Positions 44,765 through 53,442 of a stretch of DNA of 58,072 bases are shown one piece after another. Origin of the DNA: an uncultured Lachnospiraceae bacterium (GTDB lineage: Bacteria > Bacillota > Clostridia > Lachnospirales > Lachnospiraceae); NCBI GenBank assembly GCA_905201915.1, contig CAJKQE010000006.1, positions 1 through 58,072 on the forward strand, written 5' to 3'. Position 1 is the first letter of the stretch; each line of letters begins with the position of its first letter. The notes beneath the pieces are model-generated. The model was not told the origin of the DNA. It saw only the letters and a list, made by a program, of their open reading frames with translations, and searched no databases. The translations under genes were made by a program, and so were the position numbers.

Positions 44765-45580
44765 CTATACACACCAACTCATGGTTACAATGGTGGTGTT
44801 TGTCCTTTCTGTAATTCTTCCGTTCTCACTTATATCTGACAAATACGCCTGCATTTTGCCTCTTTGTTCCCACGTGACTTCTCCCTGCAAATTTGCCCTG
44901 TCAATACACCATGCCAGCATATCTTCCACACTTTGACCGATTTCCCATACCTCATCACGATAAGAAATATAGGGAGAATATCCTTTCAACCATAAATAAG
45001 AGAATATCATGGCAACGGAGGTATCTGTTTCTTTTTTATTTTTTTCTATTCCTGCTTCCTGAAATGCCCCATCAAGAACCATATCGCTTCTCCTCGAAGG
45101 CTTTACCAAAAAGCACTTGTTTTTGGAACAATTACACATTTTTTCCAATGTATGATAATCTGCAACAGCAGGTGTCATGTGAGCAAACACTAGGTCAAAA
45201 TTTTTCAAAAATCCCATTTTTTCAATATCAAGACTTGCCCAATCAGCATGAAAAAATGATACATTTTCCAAATGCTCTTTCTCTGCCAGCTCCTTTGCCG
45301 CCATAATCATTTCTGATGATACATCTGTGCCTGTCACCTGTGCTCCTGACTTTGCCAACGCCAAACTAAAACGCCCTGCACCGCATCCGATATCCAGAAT
45401 ACGAGTGTGTTCATCTATCTGCATTTCTTCATAAACTTGTTTCAAAAAAGGATTTTCTTCCGGTGTTGGAATGGTTTTTTCCTTATACTGTCCTGCCTTT
45501 TTATCCCAAAGCTTTGCCTGTAATTCACCCTGTCCGTTGTCCTTTTTGCTCCACTCTTTTTCCAGCTGTTTTAAATCCAT
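44765..45580 (-). CDS. Class I SAM-dependent methyltransferase
   Basis: A SAM-binding Rossmann domain with motif I LDIGCGAGRFSLALAKSG and motif II GTDVSSEMI, then the AHMTPAVADY segment near motif IV. The C-terminal third carries Trp and acidic residues of unknown role. 271 residues. It sits 16 nt after the importer ATPase and 11 nt before the FmdE-type gene. Substrate cannot be told; the context suggests a small metal ligand or a cofactor. Confidence 0.85.
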   Translation of the reverse strand: MDLKQLEKEWSKKDNGQGELQAKLWDKKAGQYKEKTIPTPEENPFLKQVYEEMQIDEHTRILDIGCGAGRFSLALAKSGAQVTGTDVSSEMIMAAKELAEKEHLENVSFFHADWASLDIEKMGFLKNFDLVFAHMTPAVADYHTLEKMCNCSKNKCFLVKPSRRSDMVLDGAFQEAGIEKNKKETDTSVAMIFSYLWLKGYSPYISYRDEVWEIGQSVEDMLAWCIDRANLQGEVTWEQRGKMQAYLSDISENGRITERTNTTIVTMSWCV

Positions 45581-45596
45581 TCTACCACTCTTTTCT

Positions 45597-46367
45597 TTAT
45601 ATATCTGTCACCTGTGAATCTACCAATACCATCTTCTGTCCGCCTACAGATACTACCTCACCATGAATATGATAAACGTCCCATATAGCCTTTCGATTAA
45701 GAACTTCCGCATCCCCACTTGCATACACCTGCCCGTCCTGCATCAATAAAAATCTGTCACAAAATCGAAGAGCTAAATTCAAATCATGAATTACAACAAT
45801 AGCAGAAATCTTTGTTTCACGACAAATATCTCGTACAATCTGCAATACCTGATATTGATTTTGAAGGTCAAGACTACTGGTAGGTTCATCTAAAAGCAGT
45901 AACTTTGGCTCCTGTGCCAGAGCTCTTGCCAACATAACTTTCTGACGTTCTCCCCCACTTAACTGATTTAAAAAACGTCCTCTCATATCAGATACTTTTA
46001 ATTTATCCATTGCTTCATGAACCATTTCATGATCTTTTTCTGTTACCCCCCACTTCATATAAGGTTTTCTTCCCAGCATTACCATATCATGAACTGTCAT
46101 TTTTACATTGGGCACGCTCTGAGCTACAAATGCAATTCTCTTTGCCATTTCCCTTGCTGACAACTTTAAAATTGCCTCATCATTTAACATAATACTACCC
46201 TGTCTGGGTGTTAAAATTTGATTAAAGCATTTCAACATAGTACTTTTTCCAGCCCCATTATTACCCAAGATTGCCATAAATTCCCCTTCTCCTAAGGTGA
46301 AGCTGATATTTTTTAACACTTCCGGTCCTCCCGGATAACCATATTGAAGATTTTCCACCTTTAACAT
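45597..46367 (-). CDS. Iron-chelate type ABC importer ATPase
   Basis: FecE/FhuC-like ATPase: Walker A GNNGAGKST, Q-loop AFVAQSVPN, signature LSGGERQKVMLARAL, Walker B LLLLDEPTSSLD and VIHDLN. 256 residues. Its start overlaps the permease stop by 7 bp. Family members import siderophores, heme or cobalamin. Confidence 0.94.
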   Translation of the reverse strand: MLKVENLQYGYPGGPEVLKNISFTLGEGEFMAILGNNGAGKSTMLKCFNQILTPRQGSIMLNDEAILKLSAREMAKRIAFVAQSVPNVKMTVHDMVMLGRKPYMKWGVTEKDHEMVHEAMDKLKVSDMRGRFLNQLSGGERQKVMLARALAQEPKLLLLDEPTSSLDLQNQYQVLQIVRDICRETKISAIVVIHDLNLALRFCDRFLLMQDGQVYASGDAEVLNRKAIWDVYHIHGEVVSVGGQKMVLVDSQVTDI

Positions 46368-47425
46368 GAACGGCTTCCTCCTTTAAACAATAAATATAAG
46401 AACAATGGTGCTCCAAGGAAGGAGGTAATCGCTCCAATAGGAAGAATAATCGGGCTAATAAGAGTTCTCGCTGCCAAGTCCCCAAGAAGGAGTAAAACAG
46501 CTCCGGCCAACATAGAACCCGGAATAAGATATACATGATTATTTCCCACTACCATTCGCACAATGTGAGGTGCCACAAGACCAATAAAACTAATCAAGCC
46601 AATATAAGAAACAATGGTAGATGCTGTAAAACAGCATAAAATCATATTAATAATAATCAATCTTCTCACATGAATTCCAAGACTGGTTGCCGTTTCATTT
46701 CCACTTAATAATGCATTGAAATCCCATCGATGAAGAATAAAATAAATTCCTGCAAGGAAAACAACTACCGCCATAAAACTAATCTCTTTCCAATCGGTAC
46801 TTCCTAAATCTCCGAAAGTCCAAAATACAAGAGCATTTAATTCCACTTCATCTGCAAAATACTGAAGAAGGGTAGTAGCTCCAGTAAACATAGAACTGAT
46901 TGCAACGCCGGCAAGTACCACAGACTCCGCTGAAATCTGACAAAACCGAGACAATCCAAAGATTACAATAGCAACTGCCATACTTCCTACAAAAGCGCAA
47001 ATAGGAATAATAAAATTCCCATTTGCAGCACTTCCCGCTCCCAAAATAATAATTGCAAAAGCAGCCCCAAATCCTGCTCCCTGAGATACACCAAGAGTGC
47101 TGGATGAAGCAAGTGGATTATTTAAAATTGCCTGCAAAATACAGCCTGTTACCCCAAGTCCCGCTCCGGAAATTGCTGCTGTACATATACGAGGCAGTCT
47201 TACATTTCGCACTACTACATTAATTTTATTATCGGATGCCTGTCCAAATATTCCTAATATCAGTTCCTTTAAAGGAGTGTCATAAGATCCCGCCCACATA
47301 GAAAATAAAACAGTAAAGACCAACACTGCTGCTAAAATAATTAAAAAGAAAACACTCTTCCGCTGATTTTTCCGGTACGCGGTATCATTTACATTATTCT
47401 CCAATTTGGACTTGTCTGAACTCAT
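46361..47425 (-). CDS. FecCD-family ABC importer permease
   Basis: About ten membrane helices over 354 residues, with FecCD marks: RLPRICTAAISGAGLGVTGC near residue 75, NPLASSSTLGVSQGAGFGA, and GLISFIGLVAPHIVRMVVG in the C-terminal half, the site that docks the ATPase. Its start lies inside the end of the binding-protein gene (32-bp overlap). A homodimer is expected since there is only one permease gene. Confidence 0.94.
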   Translation of the reverse strand: MSSDKSKLENNVNDTAYRKNQRKSVFFLIILAAVLVFTVLFSMWAGSYDTPLKELILGIFGQASDNKINVVVRNVRLPRICTAAISGAGLGVTGCILQAILNNPLASSSTLGVSQGAGFGAAFAIIILGAGSAANGNFIIPICAFVGSMAVAIVIFGLSRFCQISAESVVLAGVAISSMFTGATTLLQYFADEVELNALVFWTFGDLGSTDWKEISFMAVVVFLAGIYFILHRWDFNALLSGNETATSLGIHVRRLIIINMILCCFTASTIVSYIGLISFIGLVAPHIVRMVVGNNHVYLIPGSMLAGAVLLLLGDLAARTLISPIILPIGAITSFLGAPLFLYLLFKGGSRSC

Positions 47426-48539
47426 ATCCGTTCTCCTTCAATACACCATAAAATTTTTCTCCCAGCAGTTTTTCAAAGATTTCATCTGCTTTTTCTGCTG
47501 GATTGATATCTGCAAATTTTTCAGGATACAATACAGAACCTGCATAATATGTATCAGCCAGTGCCATATCCAAATTTGAAGCACTGGAGCGGAAAGAAAT
47601 CTGTGAATATACTTTTCCTTCCTGTACTGCCTTTAATTGATTATAATAATCAGGATTTTCCGTATAATGCTGTTTAATCAATTCCATACCGTTAAAGTCA
47701 ACAAAAATCACATCTGGATTCCATGCAAGAACCTGCTCTAAATCAATATTAAAAGCTCCTGTCTGATCTGTTTCATTTGCCAGATTTTTCGCATAAATTG
47801 CAGAAAACGGTCCATAATTTGCTTCTGTCCCCTCAAATCCATGATGTCCTTTAAAGCTTACACCACCTACATAAACACTCTGCTTTTCTGCCTCAGGAAT
47901 ATCTTTTGTTCTGTTATCCAAATCTTTTTTTGTATCATCTAAATAAGAAATAAGCTCCTCTGCTCTATCTTCTTTCTGATAAACTTCTCCCATAATTCGG
48001 AAAGTCTCATATACCTTTTCATCCATCATCTGGTCGCTTCCGGGAATAACAACAACAGGAATTCCTGTCTTTTCCTGAACCTCATCCGCATCACAATTTC
48101 CCAATGCAGACATCATAATCACATCAGGATCCGCTGTAATAATTTCTTCAATATAGTGCTCCCCATTATTGCCTACTACAGGCAAATCCTTGAATTTATC
48201 AAAATTTACATAATTATATGGTCTGGAAATACTCTGCTTCTGCTCGTAATCTTCCACTCCTACAACCAAATCCTGTGCTTGCATATAACAGGTATAACGA
48301 AGACTTGTAACATTTAAACATACAACACTGTCTACCTCTGCAGGAATTTCCACTTCTCTATCCATACTGTCTACAATCGTTCTTTTTCCATCTTTTTCTT
48401 CTGTGTTCTGCGTCTCTTTCTTTGTGTCTGTATCTTTATTTTCTGCTTTTCCACTGTCACTTCCACATGCTGCCATTCCTACTGTCATACATGCTGTCAA
48501 AAGTAATGCCAAAAGCTTTGTTCGTTTCTTCATATTCAT
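47394..48539 (-). CDS. Iron-chelate type substrate-binding lipoprotein
   Basis: Lipoprotein with a basic start and lipobox VGMAAC (~Cys25), then a Lys/Glu/Thr-rich linker. The binding domain follows the class III/FecB pattern: RTIVDSMDREVEIPAEVDSV at the start, ITADPDVIMMSALG, and VLAWNPDVIFVDFNG in the second lobe. 381 residues. It heads the operon. A candidate metal-type palindrome sits in its promoter area. Ligand not determined; iron siderophore, cobalamin or another metal complex are possible. Confidence 0.93.
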   Translation of the reverse strand: MNMKKRTKLLALLLTACMTVGMAACGSDSGKAENKDTDTKKETQNTEEKDGKRTIVDSMDREVEIPAEVDSVVCLNVTSLRYTCYMQAQDLVVGVEDYEQKQSISRPYNYVNFDKFKDLPVVGNNGEHYIEEIITADPDVIMMSALGNCDADEVQEKTGIPVVVIPGSDQMMDEKVYETFRIMGEVYQKEDRAEELISYLDDTKKDLDNRTKDIPEAEKQSVYVGGVSFKGHHGFEGTEANYGPFSAIYAKNLANETDQTGAFNIDLEQVLAWNPDVIFVDFNGMELIKQHYTENPDYYNQLKAVQEGKVYSQISFRSSASNLDMALADTYYAGSVLYPEKFADINPAEKADEIFEKLLGEKFYGVLKENGYEFRQVQIGE

Positions 48540-48603
48540 ACATCCTCCTCTTTATGTTAAATCAAACTATGCCTGATGAGTTCTATACTTTATTCTGGCA
48601 TTT

Positions 48604-48619
48604 TGATATTATTTTATCA
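48604..48619. promoter_or_regulatory. Candidate metal-regulator operator
   Basis: TGATATTATTTTATCA: TGATA and TATCA in inverted order 6 bp apart, resembling a Fur-type box. It is 65 bp upstream of the binding-protein start and near a possible -10 box. Confidence 0.35.
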
Positions 48620-48671
48620 TATTCTATAAGTTACACAAGCCTCCCAGGGGGATAGTTCTTTTATAAAAAAC

Positions 48672-48722
48672 AGAAAAAAATGTTGCATGGAACGGATATT
48701 GATTTCTGCATTCCATGCAACA
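48672..48722 (-). terminator. Terminator of the ftsH / epimerase operon
   Basis: TGTTGCATGGAA pairs with TTCCATGCAACA, followed by a long run of T on the minus strand. Confidence 0.85.
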
Positions 48723-48728
48723 GCTTTA

Positions 48729-49607
48729 TTATTTCACAATTTTCACTTTAAAAAATCCTGTGTAATAACCATCCGGTTTCAAACTCACCAGATTATCCTG
48801 CTTCTCTAAATCTTCTATAATATCTTTTTTGGATGGAAGAGAACTCCACGGCTCAATACATACATAAGGAGCATCACTGGCGGGTTTATGCCAAATTCCC
48901 AAGTATTCTAAATGACTGGTTTCCATCTCAATTCTTGCACTGCCTTTTTCTGATGCAAGCACGACTTTGGACGGAGCATCTTTTAAAATAATTGCATCAT
49001 CATCAAACAGATTATGATGCAGATATAGTCTTCGGTTCTCCTCTAAAGGAAATGCTTCATCTTTTCCGGTAACAAAACAGTCCTCTGACATCCCCACACG
49101 CTTCATATCTGTTCCTTTGGCAAATTCAATAAAATAATCCTCGAAAGACAATTCCTTTTCTACTGGAACCTGAAAACCGGGATGTCCTCCTACACCAAAG
49201 TACATCACTTTTTTATCCTTGTTCGCCACATTATAAGAAACTTTAAGTTCGTTTTCAAACAACTCATATTTCACTTTAATCTCGAAATGATAAGGATACA
49301 TTTTATAAGTTTCTTCACTGTCTGTTAAGGAAAACACCATTTTGGTCTGCGTCTTTTCTTTTAACTTCAATACAGAGTTCCTTAAAAAACCATGTTTCGG
49401 CATCTCATAAGTTCTGCCCTTTAAAATATATTTTCCCTCTGTCAGACGTGCAATATAAGGAAACAAGTTAGGTGCTGAACCATTCCAGTAATTTTCATCT
49501 CCCTGCCACAGATATTCTTTACCTGTTGCATCCTTTATAGAACGCATCTGAGCGCCTAAATCCTCTACAGAAACTTCTATTTTGTCATTTTTAATTGTGT
49601 AAATCAT
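48729..49607 (-). CDS. Aldose 1-epimerase family protein
   Basis: A GalM-type beta-sandwich enzyme (YphB-like, 292 residues) that interconverts sugar anomers. Visible pieces: DLGAQMRSIKDATGKEYLW at the start, PKHGFLRN with the first catalytic His, FGVGGHPGFQVPV with the second His, and CIEPWSSLP near the end with the base Glu. It begins 17 bp inside the end of ftsH and is therefore co-transcribed with it. The substrate sugar is not known. Confidence 0.92.
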   Translation of the reverse strand: MIYTIKNDKIEVSVEDLGAQMRSIKDATGKEYLWQGDENYWNGSAPNLFPYIARLTEGKYILKGRTYEMPKHGFLRNSVLKLKEKTQTKMVFSLTDSEETYKMYPYHFEIKVKYELFENELKVSYNVANKDKKVMYFGVGGHPGFQVPVEKELSFEDYFIEFAKGTDMKRVGMSEDCFVTGKDEAFPLEENRRLYLHHNLFDDDAIILKDAPSKVVLASEKGSARIEMETSHLEYLGIWHKPASDAPYVCIEPWSSLPSKKDIIEDLEKQDNLVSLKPDGYYTGFFKVKIVK

Positions 49608-51492
49608 TAGTTCCTTCCTCCACTACATCTTCATTCATGCCAATCCTTGGCTTCGTATTTAAAATCCGCATAAATTCTTCGCCTGTAATGGTTTCATTCT
49701 CATACAGATATTTTGCCAGTTCATGAAGCTTTGCAATATTATCTTCCAGAATTTTATACGCCTTATCATGCTGTTTCTTTACCAGCTCTACAACCTTTTT
49801 GTCAATCAAAGTCTGTGTTTCAAAAGAGCATGCAAGAGAACTGTCTCCGCCTAAATACTGATTAGACATACTCTCCATTGCAACCATATCGAATTCTTCA
49901 CTCATACCAAAGCGGCTAATCATGCCTCTTGCAATTTTCGTTGCCTGCTCAATATCATTGGATGCACCTGTTGTTACAGAGTGGAAAATCAGTTCCTCTG
50001 CTGCTCTTCCTCCTGTAAAGGTAGCAATTTTATTCTCCAGTTCTTCCTTTGACATAAGGAAATGTTCACCCTCATCTACCTGCATGGTATAACCCAACGC
50101 ACCGGAAGTTCTTGGAATAATTGTAATTTTATGCACAGGCGCAGAATTTGTCTGAAGTGCTGCCACAAGAGCATGCCCTACCTCGTGATAAGATACAATC
50201 AATTTTTCCTTTTCGGAAAGAACCCTGCTCTTCTTCTGATAACCGGCAATAACAACTTCTATACTTTCTTCCATATCTGCCTGTGTTGCAAATTTTCTTC
50301 TGTCACGGACTGCTCTTAAAGCTGCCTCATTTACAATATTTGCCAGTTCTGCACCGGAAGCCCCTGATGCCGCTTTTGCAATTTCATGAAAATTCACATT
50401 ATCTGCAATTTTAATCTTTCTGGCATGAACCTTTAAGATTTCCTCGCGACCTTTTAAATCTGGTAATTCTACCGGAATACGTCTGTCAAAACGTCCAGGT
50501 CGAAGAAGTGCCGCATCAAGGGAGTCAGGTCTGTTTGTAGCAGCTAAAATAACAACTCCCTTAGAGCCATCAAATCCATCCATTTCTGTCAAAAGCTGGT
50601 TTAAAGTCTGCTCACGCTCATCATTTCCACCCATTGCACTTCCGTCACGTTTTTTTCCGATAGTATCAATTTCATCAATGAACACAATACATGGTGCTTT
50701 TTCATTAGCCTGTTTAAATAAATCTCGAACCTTTGCCGCACCCATACCTACAAACATTTCCACAAACTCAGAACCAGAAATTGAAAAGAAAGGTACACTT
50801 GCTTCACCTGCTACTGCTTTCGCTAAAAGTGTTTTACCTGTACCTGGAGGTCCTACTAAAAGTGCACCTTTTGGCATAGACGCACCAATTTCCTTATATT
50901 TTTCAGGATTATGCAGATAATCTACAATTTCCGAAAGCAATTCTTTCGCCTCATCTTCACCTGCTACATCTGAAAATTTAATTCCCGTAGATGAATTTAC
51001 ATAAATCTTGGCATTGCTTTTTCCGAAGGTCATTGCCCCCGCTCCAGCTCCACCGCCCATGTTCTTCATCATCTTCCGCATGAGCCAGCTTCCCAAAAAC
51101 CACATGAGTACAAAAGGAAATACCCAGGTAAGCAAAAGACTTACAAGGGGATTCATTTTCGTAGGAATTTCCTCTGAAAAGACAACATCTGCCTTGTGTA
51201 ATCTATCTACTTCCTGCAAATCAGAAATACGACCAGTTTTATACACTTGCTCTTTATTATCTTTCCCTTTTTCCACATAATAAATAACATCCGACTCCAA
51301 AGTAACCTCTGAAATCTTGCCAGCTTCCAAATCATCTAAAAACTCATTATAGTCCGCTTCTTTAATACTTCTTTCTGCAAGATAAGGGACTACAAACGTA
51401 TTCAGCAATACTAAGGCCAAAAGTATTATTCCATAATAAAATAACACCGGTTTCTTAGGAGGCTGTGGTTTTTTCTTTTCTTCAATATTCAT
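49591..51492 (-). CDS. ftsH: ATP-dependent zinc metalloprotease FtsH
   Basis: Membrane AAA protease for quality control of membrane and regulatory proteins. Two N-terminal helices flank an extracytoplasmic loop, then the AAA module: Walker A GPPGTGKT, Walker B CIVFIDEID, SRH region near residue 320. The zinc site reads HEVGH where HEAGH is usual. 633 residues. The ATG at 51492 is chosen because GGAGG lies 8 nt ahead; a start five codons earlier overlaps that site. It overlaps the epimerase start. Confidence 0.96.
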   Translation of the reverse strand: MNIEEKKKPQPPKKPVLFYYGIILLALVLLNTFVVPYLAERSIKEADYNEFLDDLEAGKISEVTLESDVIYYVEKGKDNKEQVYKTGRISDLQEVDRLHKADVVFSEEIPTKMNPLVSLLLTWVFPFVLMWFLGSWLMRKMMKNMGGGAGAGAMTFGKSNAKIYVNSSTGIKFSDVAGEDEAKELLSEIVDYLHNPEKYKEIGASMPKGALLVGPPGTGKTLLAKAVAGEASVPFFSISGSEFVEMFVGMGAAKVRDLFKQANEKAPCIVFIDEIDTIGKKRDGSAMGGNDEREQTLNQLLTEMDGFDGSKGVVILAATNRPDSLDAALLRPGRFDRRIPVELPDLKGREEILKVHARKIKIADNVNFHEIAKAASGASGAELANIVNEAALRAVRDRRKFATQADMEESIEVVIAGYQKKSRVLSEKEKLIVSYHEVGHALVAALQTNSAPVHKITIIPRTSGALGYTMQVDEGEHFLMSKEELENKIATFTGGRAAEELIFHSVTTGASNDIEQATKIARGMISRFGMSEEFDMVAMESMSNQYLGGDSSLACSFETQTLIDKKVVELVKKQHDKAYKILEDNIAKLHELAKYLYENETITGEEFMRILNTKPRIGMNEDVVEEGTNDLHN

Positions 51493-51620
51493 TTCTCTAT
51501 CCTCCATTTTTACATTGTCTCCAATGTTTCAGGCTTTATCCTGTTATATAGACTATACTGCTTCACGTATTATTATGCAATGAAGAAAAGATAGCAATTC
51601 TATAAAAAAAGAATAAAACT

Positions 51621-52364
51621 CTATTTATCATCTCCTGTTAATCGAAGTACAGACTCCATTTCTTCAAGATCCATATCCAAAAATGTCGCTAACTCCTCTA
51701 CACTATACTTCACATCTTCATCCTCAGTAATCTCTTTTACTTTCTTTTCTAAATCTCTGACTTTTTCTACCAGAATATTGTCTTCTTTCTTCTGTTGTGT
51801 CTGCTCCTCAATAAACAATTTCATGGTGCTTTCAATTTCTCTGACAAGCCATTTATCTGGATTTTCCTGCTCTGAAAGATACTCTAAAGCTGTTAAAAGT
51901 CCCATATTTCCTTCCTGAATTAAATCTCCAAAAAAGATATTTTCACAATTTAACTTCTTTGCAGTTTTGACAATTTCATCCTGATATACATGGATTAATC
52001 TTTCCGTACATTCCTGGCTTCCTTCTAAAAATGCTCTAAGAATTTCCTCTTTTACCAACTCTTCCTCCGTTTTAAATCCCTGAAGATATTCTTCCAAAAA
52101 TTCTTTTTCCTCTGAAGTAAGTGGAATTTCTTCTATCTCCTCTGAAGCTGCTTCTTCCGTCACTAAAACTTCCTGTGACTTCTCTGCCCCATCTACATAA
52201 ATACCCTGTATTTCCAGAAAATCATAAACTTTCTGCAGCTTGTCCTGTGTAATGTTATCCCCTTCAAAAAATTTTTCTACCAATGATGCTTTTACTTTTT
52301 TACCATTATTTAAAGCAAGTGTCTGTATTTCCTTTAATTTATTTTGAAATTCAATAATATCCAT
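51621..52364 (-). CDS. Truncated sigma-70-like protein
   Basis: The 247-residue protein resembles part of a sigma-70 factor. The region after ~95 includes LNCENIFFGDLIQEGNMGLLTA, typical of sigma regions 2.1-2.2 (RNA polymerase beta' binding), and YSVEELATFLDMDLEEMESV, a region 3-like helix-turn-helix. The aromatic DNA-melting region 2.3-2.4 and all of region 4 are missing. An acidic N-terminal region (1-95) follows a sigma 1.1-like start. It probably binds core polymerase and cannot recognise a full promoter. A regulator or anti-sigma-like role is inference. Confidence 0.75.
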   Translation of the reverse strand: MDIIEFQNKLKEIQTLALNNGKKVKASLVEKFFEGDNITQDKLQKVYDFLEIQGIYVDGAEKSQEVLVTEEAASEEIEEIPLTSEEKEFLEEYLQGFKTEEELVKEEILRAFLEGSQECTERLIHVYQDEIVKTAKKLNCENIFFGDLIQEGNMGLLTALEYLSEQENPDKWLVREIESTMKLFIEEQTQQKKEDNILVEKVRDLEKKVKEITEDEDVKYSVEELATFLDMDLEEMESVLRLTGDDK

Positions 52365-52437
52365 CCTACATTCTCCTGTCCTTATTTTTATATTTGAAGT
52401 TTAGCACAAAGCAAACACTTACACCATAAATTTTATA

Positions 52438-53373
52438 TTAGCCCTCAAATAATGGTGTAGAATAATAACGGTCTCCGCTGTCCGGAAGCAAAACTACAAT
52501 AGTTTTTCCTGCATTTTCCTCACGCTTTGCCTGCTCAATTCCTGCATATAATGCTGCACCGGAAGATATTCCTACTAAAATTCCTTCTTTATGTGCAAAT
52601 AATTTCGCTGTCTCAAAAGATTCTTCTGCTGTAATTGGCATAATTTCGTCATAAACCTGTGTATTTAAAACTGTCGGTACAAATCCTGCTCCAATCCCCT
52701 GAATTTTATGAGAACCTGCCTTACCTTTTGAAAGTACAGGAGAGTCCGAAGGTTCTACTGCAACAATCTTTACAGAAGGATTTTTTTCTTTTAAATATTC
52801 TCCAACTCCTGTAATGGTTCCACCTGTTCCTACACCTGCAACAAAAATATCCACATTTCCATCTGTATCTTCCCAAATTTCCGGACCTGTAGAAATCCTA
52901 TGTGCCGCAGGATTAGAAGGATTGTCAAACTGTCCTGCCAGAAAGCTTCCTGAAATCTGCTCTGCCAACTCCTTAGCTTTCTCGATAGCACCTGTCATAC
53001 CTTTTGCTCCTTCTGTGAGAACAATTTCTGCTCCATAAGCTTTTAAAATATTTCTTCGCTCTACACTCATGGTCTCCGGCATAGTCAAAATCAACTTATA
53101 ACCCCTAGACGCTGCAATGGAAGCCAAGCCAATTCCTGTATTTCCTGAAGTTGGCTCAATAATTGTTGCTCCCGGTTTTAATCTGCCGTCTTGCTCAGCT
53201 GTTGCAATCATGTTTTTTGCAACTCTGTCTTTTACACTTCCCGCTGGATTTAAATATTCCAGTTTTACAAGAAGTTTGGCTTTTAAATCTAACATTTTTT
53301 CTATGTTTTCCACTTCCATAAGCGGTGTTTTTCCAATCAGTTCCTGTACATTTTTATATATTTTTCCACCCAT
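52438..53373 (-). CDS. cysK: Cysteine synthase A
   Basis: PLP-dependent O-acetylserine sulfhydrylase: makes cysteine from O-acetylserine and sulfide. Signature NPAGSVKDRVAKNM holds the PLP lysine, EPTSGNTGIGLA binds substrate, GVGTGGTITGVGEYL holds the PLP phosphate, and KIQGIGAGFVP and GISSGAAL follow. 311 residues. AAGGAGG-type site ahead of the ATG. A consensus promoter with an overlapping palindrome controls it. Confidence 0.96.
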   Translation of the reverse strand: MGGKIYKNVQELIGKTPLMEVENIEKMLDLKAKLLVKLEYLNPAGSVKDRVAKNMIATAEQDGRLKPGATIIEPTSGNTGIGLASIAASRGYKLILTMPETMSVERRNILKAYGAEIVLTEGAKGMTGAIEKAKELAEQISGSFLAGQFDNPSNPAAHRISTGPEIWEDTDGNVDIFVAGVGTGGTITGVGEYLKEKNPSVKIVAVEPSDSPVLSKGKAGSHKIQGIGAGFVPTVLNTQVYDEIMPITAEESFETAKLFAHKEGILVGISSGAALYAGIEQAKREENAGKTIVVLLPDSGDRYYSTPLFEG

Positions 53374-53411
53374 AATTTTAATCCTTCCTTTATATCCGAC
53401 TATTTTAATAG

Positions 53412-53436
53412 GGATTATATTCTACTTATATAATCC
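53412..53436. promoter_or_regulatory. Operator palindrome in the cysK promoter
   Basis: GGATTATAT and ATATAATCC form a perfect 9-bp inverted repeat with a 7-bp centre, filling the spacer and -10 box of the cysK promoter. A repressor here would block cysK. The regulator is not in the window. Confidence 0.6.
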
Positions 53437-53442
53437 TGTCAA
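53414..53442 (-). promoter_or_regulatory. Promoter of cysK
   Basis: Perfect TTGACA and TATAAT with 17 bp spacing on the minus strand. The -35 box overlaps the 3' end of the upstream AraC gene. Confidence 0.85.
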
